Positions 27,548-39,263 are shown, counted from the stretch's first letter. The stretch: 64,000 nucleotides of DNA from Haladaptatus litoreus (GCF_900156425.1 NZ_FTNO01000001.1:620001-684000); one strand, 5' to 3'. Translations and numbers: made by a program. The notes: generated from the letters alone by a model not told the origin.

Positions 27548-28882
27548 TTAGTCGTCAGTCGTCGGCGTTCTGACGCCTCCCGTGTCAGCACCCTCTCCGG
27601 CCCAAACGCCGGTCGAGAAGTCGATGGCGTCGTTCCACTTTGCCACGAGAGTGGTCACGGCGAGGTCGCCCGTGATGTTGTTCATCGTCCGCATGCGGTC
27701 GAGCAGTGGGTCGATGCCGAGGACGAGGGCAATCGCCTGAATCGGAAGGCCGACCTGCGTGAACACGACGGTCATCATGACGATGCTCGCGCCGGGAACG
27801 CCAGCGGTTCCGATGCTTGCGATGAGTGCAGTAACGAGGACGCTCAACTGCTCCGCCATGGTGAGCGACCTGCCGACGACGTTCGCGGTGAAGATGGCGG
27901 CGATACCGAGGTACATCGCCGTTCCGTCCATGTTGATGGTCGCACCGAGCGGAAGCGAGAAGCTGTACACCTCTTGGTCGATTTTGAGGTTCTCGTCCGC
28001 GTTGGACATCGTCACGGGGAGCGTCCCGCTGGACGAGCGAATGCTCAGCGCCGTCATCATCGCGTCCTTGCCCCCGCGGAGGAACGCAACCGGGGACTGG
28101 CCGACCAGTCCGCTGACGATGATGAGCAGGTAAACGACTGAAATCTGGAGGCCGATTGCGATGGCGAGCGTCGCAAAGAGCTTGAACAACGAGAAGATAG
28201 CTTCCGTACCGGTCTGGGCAAACAGCGCGGCCATCAGTGCGAACACGCCGATGACGCCGTACTCCATGACGCCCCAGACGATTTTAAAGGTCACTTCGGC
28301 ACCCGCCTCGACGGCATCGAAAATCGTTTCGACGCCGTTGTAGACGCTCGACCCAACCTCCGCTTCGTCACGGACGAACGTCAGGCCGACACCGAACGCT
28401 AGCGCGAAGAAGATGACGCTCAGGATTTGCCCCTCGGCCATCGCACCGAACGGATTTTCGGGAACGATGTTGAGGAAGACCTGTCCGAGGCCCGGTGATT
28501 CCTTCGTCTCCACGGCGCTCTTTGCCATCGCGTCTTCGAGCAGAAGACCGACACCGGGGTCGATGACGTTGCTCACGACGAGTCCGATGCCGATAGCAAT
28601 CATCGTCGTAAAGAGGTACAACAAGATGACTTGCCCACCGACCTTCCCGAGATTTTGCGGCGAGAGATTCCGGGCGGCCATGATGAGCGTAAAGACGACG
28701 ATGGGGATGATGACCATCTTCAGCAGTCGGACGAACAGGTCGCCGAGCGGTTGGAGGTTCGTCGCCGGTTCGCCGACGACAAGTCCGACGATGGAGCCGA
28801 GGACGAACGCAGTTGCGATTCGGTAGATGATGGGAACCGACCGATAGCGTTGCCACGCTCCGTGTACAGTACTATTCGTCAT
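27548..28882 (-). CDS. Dicarboxylate/amino-acid:cation symporter (DAACS family)
   Basis: 444 residues, eight or so membrane segments plus two re-entrant hairpins. Hairpin 1 carries SSSGTLPVTM (the SSS/SSSGTLP motif) and the substrate/Na+ site NMDGTAMYLGIAAIF is intact. N-terminus RIATAFVLGSIVGLVVGEPA is typical of GltP/GltPh. It imports glutamate, aspartate or C4-dicarboxylates with Na+ or H+. Upstream partner of the class-III aminotransferase in a two-gene unit, suggesting uptake of the aminotransferase substrate. Its upstream region is strikingly A/T-rich. Confidence 0.93.
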   Translation of the reverse strand: MTNSTVHGAWQRYRSVPIIYRIATAFVLGSIVGLVVGEPATNLQPLGDLFVRLLKMVIIPIVVFTLIMAARNLSPQNLGKVGGQVILLYLFTTMIAIGIGLVVSNVIDPGVGLLLEDAMAKSAVETKESPGLGQVFLNIVPENPFGAMAEGQILSVIFFALAFGVGLTFVRDEAEVGSSVYNGVETIFDAVEAGAEVTFKIVWGVMEYGVIGVFALMAALFAQTGTEAIFSLFKLFATLAIAIGLQISVVYLLIIVSGLVGQSPVAFLRGGKDAMMTALSIRSSSGTLPVTMSNADENLKIDQEVYSFSLPLGATINMDGTAMYLGIAAIFTANVVGRSLTMAEQLSVLVTALIASIGTAGVPGASIVMMTVVFTQVGLPIQAIALVLGIDPLLDRMRTMNNITGDLAVTTLVAKWNDAIDFSTGVWAGEGADTGGVRTPTTDD

Positions 28883-29346
28883 ACTCTAACAATGTACACT
28901 GAAACTTCCCAAAAACAGTTTCGGTTCCTCTCAAAATGGGTTAAGGAATCTATGTGTTGGAATTTAAGTTTGCTATTTTATGTTTGCTAGATGATGTGAG
29001 GATACCAAACTCCTCCTAACGATTCCAACCCCTCAGTACCATCAAAGTAGAAATTTCGGCTCGGAATCTATACTTTTGAACTGTTTTATACTGGTTCAAA
29101 ACATGACTATTTTGGACCATTTTATTTATAAATGAAGTTTGTGCAAATTTCCGGAATATCTCGGGCGCGGGTGGACCGAACTGGTTCACAAAGCGTGCTC
29201 TTTTGCTGGCAAAATCCGAATCAAGAACCGTCGTCACCTCCGACCGTCGTTTGGAACGACTCGCCGTGCTCGTCGTTCCGTACTTCGTGTCTGTCGTTCC
29301 TCACTCTTGGAGGTTCTTCGGCCCGACTGCTCCGCAGTCGAGCGTA
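28883..29346. other. A/T-rich gap between the symporter and ilvD
   Basis: 464 bp without a supported gene. The left 260 bp are A/T-rich and must hold the symporter promoter on the minus strand. A dyad TGGTTCAAAA (29092-29101) - 8 bases - TTTTGGACCA (29110-29119), with one mismatch, lies in it. A 73-codon minus-strand frame here (29016-29237) has no family resemblance. The right part ends in the ilvD terminator-like hairpin. Confidence 0.5.
29324..29340 (-). terminator. 7-bp hairpin directly after ilvD
   Basis: CGACTGC and GCAGTCG form a perfect 7-bp stem with a 3-base loop, 6 bp beyond the ilvD stop on the minus strand. Short, with no U-run; a modest terminator candidate. Confidence 0.35.
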
Positions 29347-31062
29347 TCAGTCCCGCTTCGCGCTCGGATTCGTCACCGCGCCGTTCGCCGCCGACCCGAA
29401 CGACGCGCCGTACTTGGCGAGAACGCCGGAGGAGTACGGCGCTTCGCCGGGTTCCCAGTCGTCCAGTCGCCTCGCCAGTTCCTCGTCCGAGAGCGCAACT
29501 TCCAGCCGTCGGTTCGGAATGTCGACCGTCATCTCGTCGCCGTCTTCGAGCACCGCGATTGGGCCGCCGTCGCGAGCCTCCGGCGCGACGTGGCCGACCA
29601 TCGGGCCGCGGGTCGCACCCGAAAACCGTCCATCAGTCAGAAGCGCCACGTCGTCCTCGTGGCCCTGTCCGACGACTGCCGCGGTGACGCCGAGCATTTC
29701 GCGCATTCCGGGACCGCCCCGGGGGCCTTCGTTGCGGATGGCGAGCACGTCGCCCGATTCGATGTGGCCCTCCTGCACGTACTGCATCGCGTCCTCTTCG
29801 TTCTCGAAGACGCGGGCCGGGCCGGTGTGATGGAATGTGTCGTCGCCGGTCACCTTCAACACTGCACCGTCCGGCGCGAGATTCCCGGTCAGAATCTTGA
29901 TTGCGCCTTCCTCGTGGAACGGGTCGTCCGCGGGGCGGATGAAGTCCACGTCTGCCCCCACATCGTCTGTGACGCCCAGATGGTCGAGTTCCTCTTCGAT
30001 GGTTCGGCCCGTCACGGTCATGGCATCGCCGTGGAGATGGCCCGAATCGAGTAGTCGGCGGAGGACAGTCGGAACGCCGCCGATTTCGTGTAAGTCTTGC
30101 ATCACCCGCGACCCGCCAGGTTGGAGGTTGACGATTTTCGGCGTCCGGCGCGAAATTTCGTCGAAGTCCTCGATTTCGAGGTCGATTCCGGCCTCTGCGG
30201 CGAGCGCGAGCAGATGCAGTACCGCGTTCGTGGAACCACCCATCGCCACCTGCACCGCGATTGCGTTCTCGAACGATTTTCGGGAGAGGATGTCGGATGG
30301 CTTTCTGTCGTTTTCCACCGCGTCCAAAACGAGTTCCCCGGCCCTCTCGGCGACTTCGTACCGTTCATCCGATTCGGCGGGCGGACTGGCGGAGCCGAGC
30401 GGAGCCAGTCCGATGGTTTCGCTGATGGAGGCCATCGTGTTCGCGGTGAACATCCCGCCGCACGACCCCGCGCCGGGACAGGCGTCGTGTTCCAGTTCGA
30501 CCAGTTCCTCTTCGGTCATGTCGCCGTGGGCCACTGCGCCGACGCCCTCGAAGACGTTCTGCACCGTGACTTCTCGGCCTTCGTGTTCGCCGGGAAGGAT
30601 GGAACCCCCATACAAAAAGACGGACGGTAGGTCGGTTCGAACCGCCGCCATCATCATCCCGGGGAGGTTTTTGTCACATCCTGCCACCGTCACGAGGGCG
30701 TCCATGCGCTCGCCGAACGCGACGAGTTCGACGCTGTCGGCGATGACCTCGCGCGAGATGAGGCTGGCTTTCATCCCTTCCGTACCCATCGAAATCGCGT
30801 CGGAGATGGTGATGGTGCCGAACTCGATTGGCATCCCGCCCGCCGAATCGACGCCCTCGATGGCGGAGTCGGCCACGTCGTCCAGGTGGACATTGCAAGG
30901 CGTGATGTCGGCGGCCGGGTTCGCCACCCCGACCATCGGGGAGGAGAGGTCGTCGTCGTCGAATCCCATCGCGCGAAACATCGCGCGATGGGGCGCTCGT
31001 TCCGGCCCTTCCGTAACTTCCCGGCTTCGTAGACTTTCGTCCTTCTCGCGGCTGTTGCTCAT
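29347..31062 (-). CDS. ilvD: Dihydroxy-acid dehydratase IlvD
   Basis: 571 residues; converts 2,3-dihydroxyisovalerate and -methylvalerate to the 2-oxo acids for valine, leucine and isoleucine. Iron-sulfur cysteines are in [14 protein letters not shown] and [39 protein letters not shown] and [19 protein letters not shown] are diagnostic, the latter holding the catalytic Ser region. Full length. It completes the pathway whose other genes are at 14559-23061, but sits 6 kb away on the opposite strand, so it needs separate regulation. EDD (6-phosphogluconate dehydratase) is related; the match is better to IlvD. Confidence 0.95.
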   Translation of the reverse strand: MSNSREKDESLRSREVTEGPERAPHRAMFRAMGFDDDDLSSPMVGVANPAADITPCNVHLDDVADSAIEGVDSAGGMPIEFGTITISDAISMGTEGMKASLISREVIADSVELVAFGERMDALVTVAGCDKNLPGMMMAAVRTDLPSVFLYGGSILPGEHEGREVTVQNVFEGVGAVAHGDMTEEELVELEHDACPGAGSCGGMFTANTMASISETIGLAPLGSASPPAESDERYEVAERAGELVLDAVENDRKPSDILSRKSFENAIAVQVAMGGSTNAVLHLLALAAEAGIDLEIEDFDEISRRTPKIVNLQPGGSRVMQDLHEIGGVPTVLRRLLDSGHLHGDAMTVTGRTIEEELDHLGVTDDVGADVDFIRPADDPFHEEGAIKILTGNLAPDGAVLKVTGDDTFHHTGPARVFENEEDAMQYVQEGHIESGDVLAIRNEGPRGGPGMREMLGVTAAVVGQGHEDDVALLTDGRFSGATRGPMVGHVAPEARDGGPIAVLEDGDEMTVDIPNRRLEVALSDEELARRLDDWEPGEAPYSSGVLAKYGASFGSAANGAVTNPSAKRD

Positions 31063-31211
31063 AACTGTGGGTAAGGGTGGCGCGGGGGGTTAAAGACTCG
31101 CCAAGCGACAGACCTTGCTGTCGAATCGAGTTCTCGGTTCGCCCGATTGTGTCCAGTTTCCGTTCCGACCCGCACAGAAAACATTTCACTCACGACGAAC
31201 GAGCTATCGTC

Positions 31212-31844
31212 ATGTCCTCCAACTCGACACGTCGGTCGTTCCTCGCAGGCGTCAGCGCGCTCGTCGCCACCGGTTCCGCGGGGTGCCTCGGCCAGTCGCT
31301 CTCTCCGTTCGCGTCCGAACCGGTACCGCCGGAGGAGTACGACCGAACCGTCTCCGTGACGCGAGTGGATTCCGTGCCAGACGCCTACGGTGCCGAATTC
31401 AGTATCGAGGTCGCGCAAAGCGAAATCACCGTGGAACAGTCCGCTGTGCTCCGGAGTCGGATCACGAGCACCAGCGGGAAAGAACGGCAGTTCTCCGCAC
31501 CGTACTACAAAGGGTCGAGTTCCCAGAACGGCGTTCCCGGAATCCTGCTCTATTCGGAAAATGCGCCGAACCCCGCATACGAAGCGGATTCGCTGGAAAG
31601 CTACGCACCTCCCTGCGTCGGAACCGACGGGAAAACGCAGGACGAACTGTATTGGACGTTGGAGGGCCGACTCCGCCCGACGCTCGCCCCGAAAGAATCG
31701 TGGAGTGAGCAGCTGCTGGTCGTGGACGATCCATCCCGCAGGGGATGCATTCCGGTTGGGAACTATCGGTTCGAATCCGTTTTCAACCCGTCGTGGATGG
31801 ACGACCGATTCACTTGGGGATTCACCCTCGAAGTGAGTGACTGA
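31212..31844 (+). CDS. Tat-exported lipoprotein, unknown function
   Basis: 210 residues from ATG (MSSNSTRRSFLAGVSALVAT). Tat motif TRRSFLAG and lipobox GSAGC place it on the outer face of the membrane. The mature part is ~180 residues, beta-rich in appearance (VEQSAVLRSRITSTSGKERQ; NYRFESVFNPSWMDDRFTWG), with a paired Cys (APPCVG ... RRGCIPVG) that could form a disulfide. It resembles the many haloarchaeal one-domain lipoproteins with an immunoglobulin-like fold. No enzymatic motif. Divergent from ilvD. Confidence 0.8.
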   Translation: MSSNSTRRSFLAGVSALVATGSAGCLGQSLSPFASEPVPPEEYDRTVSVTRVDSVPDAYGAEFSIEVAQSEITVEQSAVLRSRITSTSGKERQFSAPYYKGSSSQNGVPGILLYSENAPNPAYEADSLESYAPPCVGTDGKTQDELYWTLEGRLRPTLAPKESWSEQLLVVDDPSRRGCIPVGNYRFESVFNPSWMDDRFTWGFTLEVSD

Positions 31845-31875
31845 GCCAGTTTTGCGTCTCGAACGACGCAGTGAT

Positions 31876-33225
31876 TCAGCCGGTCGGCTTGAGCACTCGC
31901 CACACGATTCGCGGTCGGAACAACGAGGTCGGCGGGTCTTCCATCATCAGCACCCGGCTGAACGCATCGGAGAGCGTACTGTCGGCGTGCGCCTTGCGGG
32001 TCAAACGGGAGAGATACCGACCCATGACAGCAGTGCCGCGGGGTTTCGACCCGGTCGTTTGCGGAAATCCAAAATCACTGCCGACCGCCAGCATCCACGC
32101 AACGTCGATGACCGGTCCAGCGCGTTCGAAAAATCGAAGTGCGAGGTCTTCGCGCCCATCGGTCGCCAACGTCTGATGGAGCAGGACGGCTTCGAGTGCG
32201 GCTACCGACATGCCCTGTGCGTACACCGGATTGTAGCTGGCGATTGCATCCCCAACGACGAGGAGGCCGTCCGGAAACCGGTCGAGGGCTTCGTAGCGGT
32301 GCCGTCTATTGGACGGAAACGGATACCGTTCGACGGTTTCCGAGACGGGCGGATGCGTGTCGAGGAGCCGTTTTACCTCCGGAGTCGGGAGGCTTTCCGC
32401 GAACGCCGAAAAGTCCGCGAACTCGGTCGGCGGAGTATCACCGTGGACACCGTTCATGTTCACTATCCAGCGGTCTCCCTCGACCGGTGCGGCCATGCCG
32501 CCGCGGGTTCGAGGAGCGGACGGCGGCACGAGGAACGTCCGAAGGTCGTCGGGAGGTCGCTCGATGAAGGCGGTGCTGTACGCCAAGTCGATATGCGCTT
32601 CTTCCACCTCCGGTGGGGTGTATCCGTGTTCCGCTAACCACGCCGGCGTCCGACTCGTCCGTCCGGTGGCATCGACGACCAAATCGGCGGGGAGTTCCTT
32701 CTCTTCTCCGTCTTTGCGGAACACCACCCCTTCAACAGTTGTCGCATCAGCGTTCGAGAGATAGTCGGTGAACTGGCAGTTCGAACGGATGCTGACGCGG
32801 TCGAAATCGGAAACGCGCCGTCGCACTAACCTCTCGAAAAGCGGTCGCGTCGCGGAGAACGTCTCCTTGCGGGTCGGTCCGTCGGCCAAAAAGTCCCCTT
32901 CTGTGTAGAAGTTCACGTCGCTGGCGAAATCGACCACTACGCCGCCGGACGAAACGATGTCGTCGCCGAATCCCGGAAAGAAGTCCTCTAGCGTGACTTT
33001 CCCCGCCTCCAACAGCGCATGGGGCTGTTGGCCTTGCGGCACGCCACGGCGAGCAATCGGTTCGTCAACGAGCGAATCACGGTCGATGACCGTGACCGAA
33101 TCGAACGTATCGGCGAGGACACGAGCCACGAACAGCCCTGCCATCCCCGCGCCGATTACCACTGCGTTCCCACCCCGTTTCGAAAGCCGGTTGCTGTCGT
33201 ACCGCGAAACACTTGCTAAGGTCAT
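31876..33225 (-). CDS. FAD-dependent oxidoreductase, monooxygenase/lipid reductase type
   Basis: 449 residues from ATG (MTLASVSRYDSNRLSKRGG); a GTG three codons earlier is also open. FAD Rossmann motif AVVIGAGMAGLFVARVLADT at residue ~22, then the ribose-binding acid in VTVIDRDSL. Second FAD motif VVGDAIASYNPVYAQGMSVA near residue 325, the GD-x-x-x-x-x-NP pattern of aromatic hydroxylases. VDATGRTSRTPAWLAEHG is the DG-type motif. Substrate unknown. It is a single gene between two converging or unrelated neighbours. Confidence 0.87.
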   Translation of the reverse strand: MTLASVSRYDSNRLSKRGGNAVVIGAGMAGLFVARVLADTFDSVTVIDRDSLVDEPIARRGVPQGQQPHALLEAGKVTLEDFFPGFGDDIVSSGGVVVDFASDVNFYTEGDFLADGPTRKETFSATRPLFERLVRRRVSDFDRVSIRSNCQFTDYLSNADATTVEGVVFRKDGEEKELPADLVVDATGRTSRTPAWLAEHGYTPPEVEEAHIDLAYSTAFIERPPDDLRTFLVPPSAPRTRGGMAAPVEGDRWIVNMNGVHGDTPPTEFADFSAFAESLPTPEVKRLLDTHPPVSETVERYPFPSNRRHRYEALDRFPDGLLVVGDAIASYNPVYAQGMSVAALEAVLLHQTLATDGREDLALRFFERAGPVIDVAWMLAVGSDFGFPQTTGSKPRGTAVMGRYLSRLTRKAHADSTLSDAFSRVLMMEDPPTSLFRPRIVWRVLKPTG

Positions 33226-33296
33226 ACCGACCACCTTCCCACTAGTGACCCTCGCTCAGAGGTGTGTTAATCTTTGTCACACACCATTCAAACCGC

Positions 33297-33539
33297 CTAT
33301 TCCAGTTTTGATAAAATCTCGTCCGTCAATTCCCGCGCCTGCTCTACGTGTTCGTCTGCCTCGTCACTCCCAGTCTCCTCGACGTGCGAGAGCAGTTCCT
33401 CGGCCTGCGAAACGCGCTTCTCCACGACTGATTCGGGCGCGTTTCTCGCGTCCCCGACGACCGCTTCCGCCTCCCCGAGATACTGGCTCGGTCTGGTTGC
33501 TATCGGCAGGGAGGCAGTCGCTTCCAGATGGCCGTGCAA
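33297..33539 (-). CDS. Small helical protein, possibly DUF7553-like; start uncertain
   Basis: 80 residues if the TTG (LHGHLEATASLP) is used. The frame is open upstream into the sulfurtransferase gene with the helical stretch ATITDIHQLVADLHGHLEAT, but contains no ATG or GTG, so the true start is unclear. The rest is an acidic amphipathic helix hairpin (VVEKRVSQAEELLSHVEETG, HVEQARELTDEILSKLE), which resembles small haloarchaeal proteins I know as DUF7553. Function unknown. It follows the sulfurtransferase on the same strand with 91 bp between them. Confidence 0.55.
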   Translation of the reverse strand: MHGHLEATASLPIATRPSQYLGEAEAVVGDARNAPESVVEKRVSQAEELLSHVEETGSDEADEHVEQARELTDEILSKLE

Positions 33540-33630
33540 GTCGGCGACGAGTTGGTGAATATCGGTGATAGTGGCGGTTCGTTGGCGACTCCCTTCGGTG
33601 TGTCGCTCGTCTCCTTCGATTTTTCGTCCG

Positions 33631-34518
33631 TTACTCTTCTTCCCCCGTCTCGATTGGCGCGCGAACGAGATTGCCCCACTCCGTCCACGACCCGTCGTAG
33701 TTCCGAACGTCGTCGAAGCCGAGCAGTTCGTGCAGGGCGAACCACTCTATCGAGGAGCGTTCCCCGACCCGACAGTAGGCGATGACCGACTCCTCGCCAT
33801 CAACGTCGTGGTCGGAATAGAGGTCGCGCAGTTCCTCGGCGGATTTGAATCGGCCGTCGTCCGCGAGCACCTGCGCGACCGGGATGTTGCTTGCGCCGGG
33901 AATGTGGCCCGCACGTTGGGCCGTCTCGTTCAGTCCCTCGGGGGCGATGATTTCCCCTGTAAATTCCTCGGGTGAGCGAACGTCAACGAGGGGCAGTCCG
34001 GATTCGAGTGCCTTGTCCACGTCGTCCTTGTAGGCTCGAATCCCCTCGAACGGGCCGCGGGCGTGGTATTCGACTTCGGGGAAGTCCGGTTCCTCGTCGG
34101 TGAGTTCGTGGCCGTTTTCGACCCAGTAATCTTTCCCGCCGTTGAGAACGCGGGCGTCCTCGTGGCCGTAGTACTTGAACTCCCAGTAGGCGAACAGCGC
34201 GAACCAGTTGGGAATCCAGCCGTCGCCGTAGAAGACGACGGTCGAATCCTCGCTGATTCCGGCATCGCCCACTACCTGCTCGAAATCCTCCTTTTTGAGG
34301 ATGTCACGCTCCGTTTCGTCCGAGAGGTCTTCGTCCCACTGCATCCCGATTGCGCCGGGAATGTGTCCCTCGTCGTAGCGCGACGGGAAGTCGCTGTCTG
34401 GCGACTCTGGACTGTTCACTTCCACGAGTCGGTAGTCAGAGTCGTCGCTTTGGAACGCTTCCGTGTTGTCTTCCACCCATTCCGCCGAGACGAGCACGTC
34501 GTTTGCGTAGTCTGGCAT
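33631..34518 (-). CDS. Thiosulfate/3-mercaptopyruvate sulfurtransferase (two-rhodanese)
   Basis: 295 residues from ATG (MPDYANDVLVSAEWVEDN). Two rhodanese domains: the first (residues ~8-130, YDEGHIPGAIGMQWDEDL) is inactive, the second carries the catalytic Cys in SVIAYCRVGERSSIEWFALH near residue 245. CRVGERS is closer to the thiosulfate sulfurtransferase loop (CRxGxR) than to the mercaptopyruvate type (CGSGVT). It transfers sulfane sulfur to thiol or cyanide acceptors. Cytoplasmic, no signal. Confidence 0.92.
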   Translation of the reverse strand: MPDYANDVLVSAEWVEDNTEAFQSDDSDYRLVEVNSPESPDSDFPSRYDEGHIPGAIGMQWDEDLSDETERDILKKEDFEQVVGDAGISEDSTVVFYGDGWIPNWFALFAYWEFKYYGHEDARVLNGGKDYWVENGHELTDEEPDFPEVEYHARGPFEGIRAYKDDVDKALESGLPLVDVRSPEEFTGEIIAPEGLNETAQRAGHIPGASNIPVAQVLADDGRFKSAEELRDLYSDHDVDGEESVIAYCRVGERSSIEWFALHELLGFDDVRNYDGSWTEWGNLVRAPIETGEEE

Positions 34519-34616
34519 CGAGGGATGGACGGCCGGGAAAGTCAAAACGTTCGCGGCCAGTTCGTCGCAGTTGCAAGAACGTTTGGTTTCCATTTCCAGC
34601 CAATACGATTACTTCG

Positions 34617-34970
34617 ATGAAACACGTCGATTCGGATATGGTCGTGGAGACGGTACGCGAAACGATTGCAGTCCTCCGCGAATCGCAGGAGGCAATTCGT
34701 GAGGGACGAACTGCGATTCACGAGGCACGGGTGGAACTCGAAGCACGATACGAAAGACGAAAGCGACAGGTCGAGGACATCGAGCGAGCTATCGAACTGC
34801 TCCGAGCCAACGGTCCCGACACCGACCTCCAGCGTCTCGTTACCATGCTCAGTCTGGACCGAACGAGCGGGAACGATGTCGCCAACGGAGAGCACGAACC
34901 TGATTCTCATCGACTGTTATCCGCGCGCTCGACAACGGCCCCGCTGTCGCACCGCGATTCGTCCGAATGA
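34617..34970 (+). CDS. Small coiled-coil protein, unknown
   Basis: 117 residues from ATG (MKHVDSDMVVETVRETIAVL). Residues ~10-65 are strongly helical and charged (RESQEAIREGRTAIHEARVE, RYERRKRQVEDIERAIELL), predicted coiled coil. The C-terminal third is Ser/His-rich and less ordered. No family recognised. It is divergent from the sulfurtransferase with 98 bp between starts. The frame continues upstream but without a better start. Confidence 0.6.
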   Translation: MKHVDSDMVVETVRETIAVLRESQEAIREGRTAIHEARVELEARYERRKRQVEDIERAIELLRANGPDTDLQRLVTMLSLDRTSGNDVANGEHEPDSHRLLSARSTTAPLSHRDSSE

Positions 34971-35090
34971 ACTGCAACATTTGCCGGTAGGTGCACGGTG
35001 GTTCATATTTTCAGAAAATAGATTCACACATTCTGAAGTTCTGCTTCCGAGTGGGAAACTTATAGAAAGAGATGTGAAACATAATCGGCA

Positions 35091-37283
<2,193 letters not shown>

Positions 37284-37434
37284 TCTCGGTTGCGAGCGTC
37301 AGGTTCGTCGCCGACGACGTTGCCAAGGCATCTGCCGTCTCGGAGCTGCTCGATTGACAACTCGAACGACTGATTTTTCCAGACGACTCGATTCGAACGC
37401 CGTTCTGCAGATTTCGATTCAGTATCTGACCGAA

Positions 37435-38409
37435 CTACGGAAGCACCGCCAATCCCCGTGCCGTCTGTCGCTCGAACTCGGTCGGCCATTCCAGAACCAG
37501 TTCCTCCCACGTCGTTCCGGCGTCTTCGGTTCGGAAGACGCCGCGGTTGCTGACGGCGTAGAGTTCTCCCGCCGATTCTTCGACAGCGAATACGGCCCGA
37601 GTGACGCCCTCGCCGGTCGGCAACTCATCGAGTCGTTCCCACGGTTCGTCGCTCCGTTTGCGGTAGATGTACGAATCCGTGGAACCGGCGTTGTGGGCGG
37701 TTCGTGGCCCGGTGGCGCTCGAAACGAGAACTGTTTCGGGGTCGTCCGGCGCGGCCGCGACGCTCCAGCAGTAGCGATGGTCGAGTCCCGTTTGCGGGTA
37801 ATCCCACGTCTCTCCGCCGTCAACCGATTCCGCGTAGCCGTCACCTGCGGCAGACCAGACGCGGTTCGGTGCGTCCGGATGAGTCGCAAGCGAGTGGTTG
37901 TCCCGGCGGGAATCCGAAACGCGGTCTTCCCACGTTTCGCCCGCATCGTGGGTCTGAACGAGCGCGCCCGCCTCGATGCCGACGTAGAGATGCTGTGGGT
38001 CGTTCGGGTCGGGTTCTATCCAGCGAACGTGATGTGTGTGGGGGCGCGGCGGAAACGACCAGTTGGGTTCCGATGGAAGGTCGGTCAATCCCTCACGGCG
38101 CTCCCACGACTCGCCACCGTCCTCGCTTCGATACACTCGACTCGGTTCCGTTCCGACCCACACCGTTTCGGGGTCAGTCGGGTCGATGGCGAGCGACATC
38201 ACCGACTCTCGAATCGCCTCGCTTCCGACCGAGCGAAACGTCTGGCCTCCGTCGTCGCTCCTGAACAGGCCGGAATCGAATGTTCCGCAGAAAACGTGGT
38301 CTGGCGTCGCGGCGACGCACTCCAAATCGTGGTCTTCCAACCGAATCTCACTCGTTCCGTCCTCGTCGGCGACGAGCAGTCCGCCTCGCATCGCGGCGTA
38401 CAGTTCCAT
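37435..38409 (-). CDS. Asp-box beta-propeller (BNR/sortilin-like glycosidase fold) protein
   Basis: 324 residues with no signal peptide. At least four Asp-box motifs (S/T-x-D-x-G-x-T/S-W/F) are seen: FRSDDGGQTFRSV, YRSEDGGESWERR, VQTHDAGETWEDR, AESVDGGETWDYP and FRTEDAGTTWEEL. They space through a beta-propeller like the sialidase or Vps10 (photosynthesis-stability) type. Glycosidase catalytic residues are not visible, so the propeller may be a binding scaffold. A cytoplasmic location is inferred from the lack of export signal. Confidence 0.85.
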   Translation of the reverse strand: MELYAAMRGGLLVADEDGTSEIRLEDHDLECVAATPDHVFCGTFDSGLFRSDDGGQTFRSVGSEAIRESVMSLAIDPTDPETVWVGTEPSRVYRSEDGGESWERREGLTDLPSEPNWSFPPRPHTHHVRWIEPDPNDPQHLYVGIEAGALVQTHDAGETWEDRVSDSRRDNHSLATHPDAPNRVWSAAGDGYAESVDGGETWDYPQTGLDHRYCWSVAAAPDDPETVLVSSATGPRTAHNAGSTDSYIYRKRSDEPWERLDELPTGEGVTRAVFAVEESAGELYAVSNRGVFRTEDAGTTWEELVLEWPTEFERQTARGLAVLP

Positions 38410-38481
38410 GAACTACGCTACGTGTTGGAGGTGCCTCAATCTATGGCAGGAAATCGCGTCGTGGGTTTCCGCGAATCTCGG

Positions 38482-38895
38482 TTAGCGATTCACCGGACTG
38501 CGACTCCCGAGTTCGAGACGGATGGATTGGAGGACTGCCAGCAGTCCCAGCAGGGACACGAGAAGTGTCCCCGGTGTCTGCGGGTTCGACCAGTCCGGCG
38601 TTTGTGTGTCGTCGAAGTAGTAGTAATCCTCTTCTTTTTTGACGACTTCGGGTGGGAGTTGTTCTTTCGACTCGAACGTGTATTCCTGCCCTTCTATCGT
38701 ATTCTGCACCGTCTTCTGGTCGTTTGGCGATAGTTCGGCGAAATTCTGCCACGCTCGCTCGTCCGGAGACTCCTTGGACTGACCGATTGATTCGTAGCGG
38801 TAGTCGTAGTCCGCGAAGACGAAGAAAGGATAGACTCCGCCGACCATGATGAGTAGACCGACGAAAAAGAGGCCGAAATGTTTGCGGGATACCAT
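38482..38895 (-). CDS. Two-helix membrane protein (DUF7979-like), unknown
   Basis: 137 residues. One membrane helix at ~6-27 (FGLFFVGLLIMVGGVYPFFV) and one near the C-terminus (~105-122, TLLVSLLGLLAVLQSIRLEL). The extracellular middle part has ELSPNDQKTVQNTIEGQEYT followed by a Tyr/Asp-rich stretch. I believe this matches the haloarchaeal DUF7979 type, but without a search it is only an impression. Function unknown. Confidence 0.7.
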   Translation of the reverse strand: MVSRKHFGLFFVGLLIMVGGVYPFFVFADYDYRYESIGQSKESPDERAWQNFAELSPNDQKTVQNTIEGQEYTFESKEQLPPEVVKKEEDYYYFDDTQTPDWSNPQTPGTLLVSLLGLLAVLQSIRLELGSRSPVNR

Positions 38896-39016
38896 ATCTG
38901 ACGATTCTCGTCTAATGGTATATATTTTCTGTTTTTAGAATTAATCGTGCAACAATCTGAATAGCGGAGGTACCATCCCGAATTTGGAGGTAGATGAGTT
39001 GTTTCAAACGATATTT

Positions 39017-39214
39017 CTATACCTCTTCCTGTTTTCTCTTCCCTTCGTTTCGTGCGATATAGCCCGCGACGCGGTTACGAACGTCTTTGGACGTGATGTT
39101 CGTCAGTTTCGAGACACTCTCTTTGTTCCGGTCGAAATCGTCGCTGAACGCCTCCGGATAGCGTTCCAACAACATGTCACCCACTTTCTTCACGTAGGCT
39201 GGTCGAACTGGCAT
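39017..39214 (-). CDS. rps17e: 30S ribosomal protein S17e
   Basis: 65 residues from ATG (MPVRPAYVKKVGDMLLERYP). The N-terminal PAYVKK and the core NKESVSKLTNITSKDVRNRV plus AGYIAR are the archaeal/eukaryotic S17e signature, at normal family length. Part of the small ribosomal subunit, absent from bacteria. It stands alone here, not in a ribosomal operon. The in-frame ATG five codons earlier (MRSLS) is less like the family. Confidence 0.93.
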   Translation of the reverse strand: MPVRPAYVKKVGDMLLERYPEAFSDDFDRNKESVSKLTNITSKDVRNRVAGYIARNEGKRKQEEV

Positions 39215-39263
39215 CGAAAGGCTACGCAACGCTGTAAAACAAAAGGATTTGGGTCGTCTGTGC

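Noticed and set aside
29016..29237. 73-codon minus-strand frame in the A/T-rich gap
   Set aside because: No family resemblance, no promoter at suitable spacing, and composition unlike neighbouring proteins; could be a remnant but is not supportable.
37354..38733. 459-codon plus-strand frame
   Set aside because: Antisense to the Asp-box propeller gene and the DUF7979-like gene; no motif and Arg-rich.
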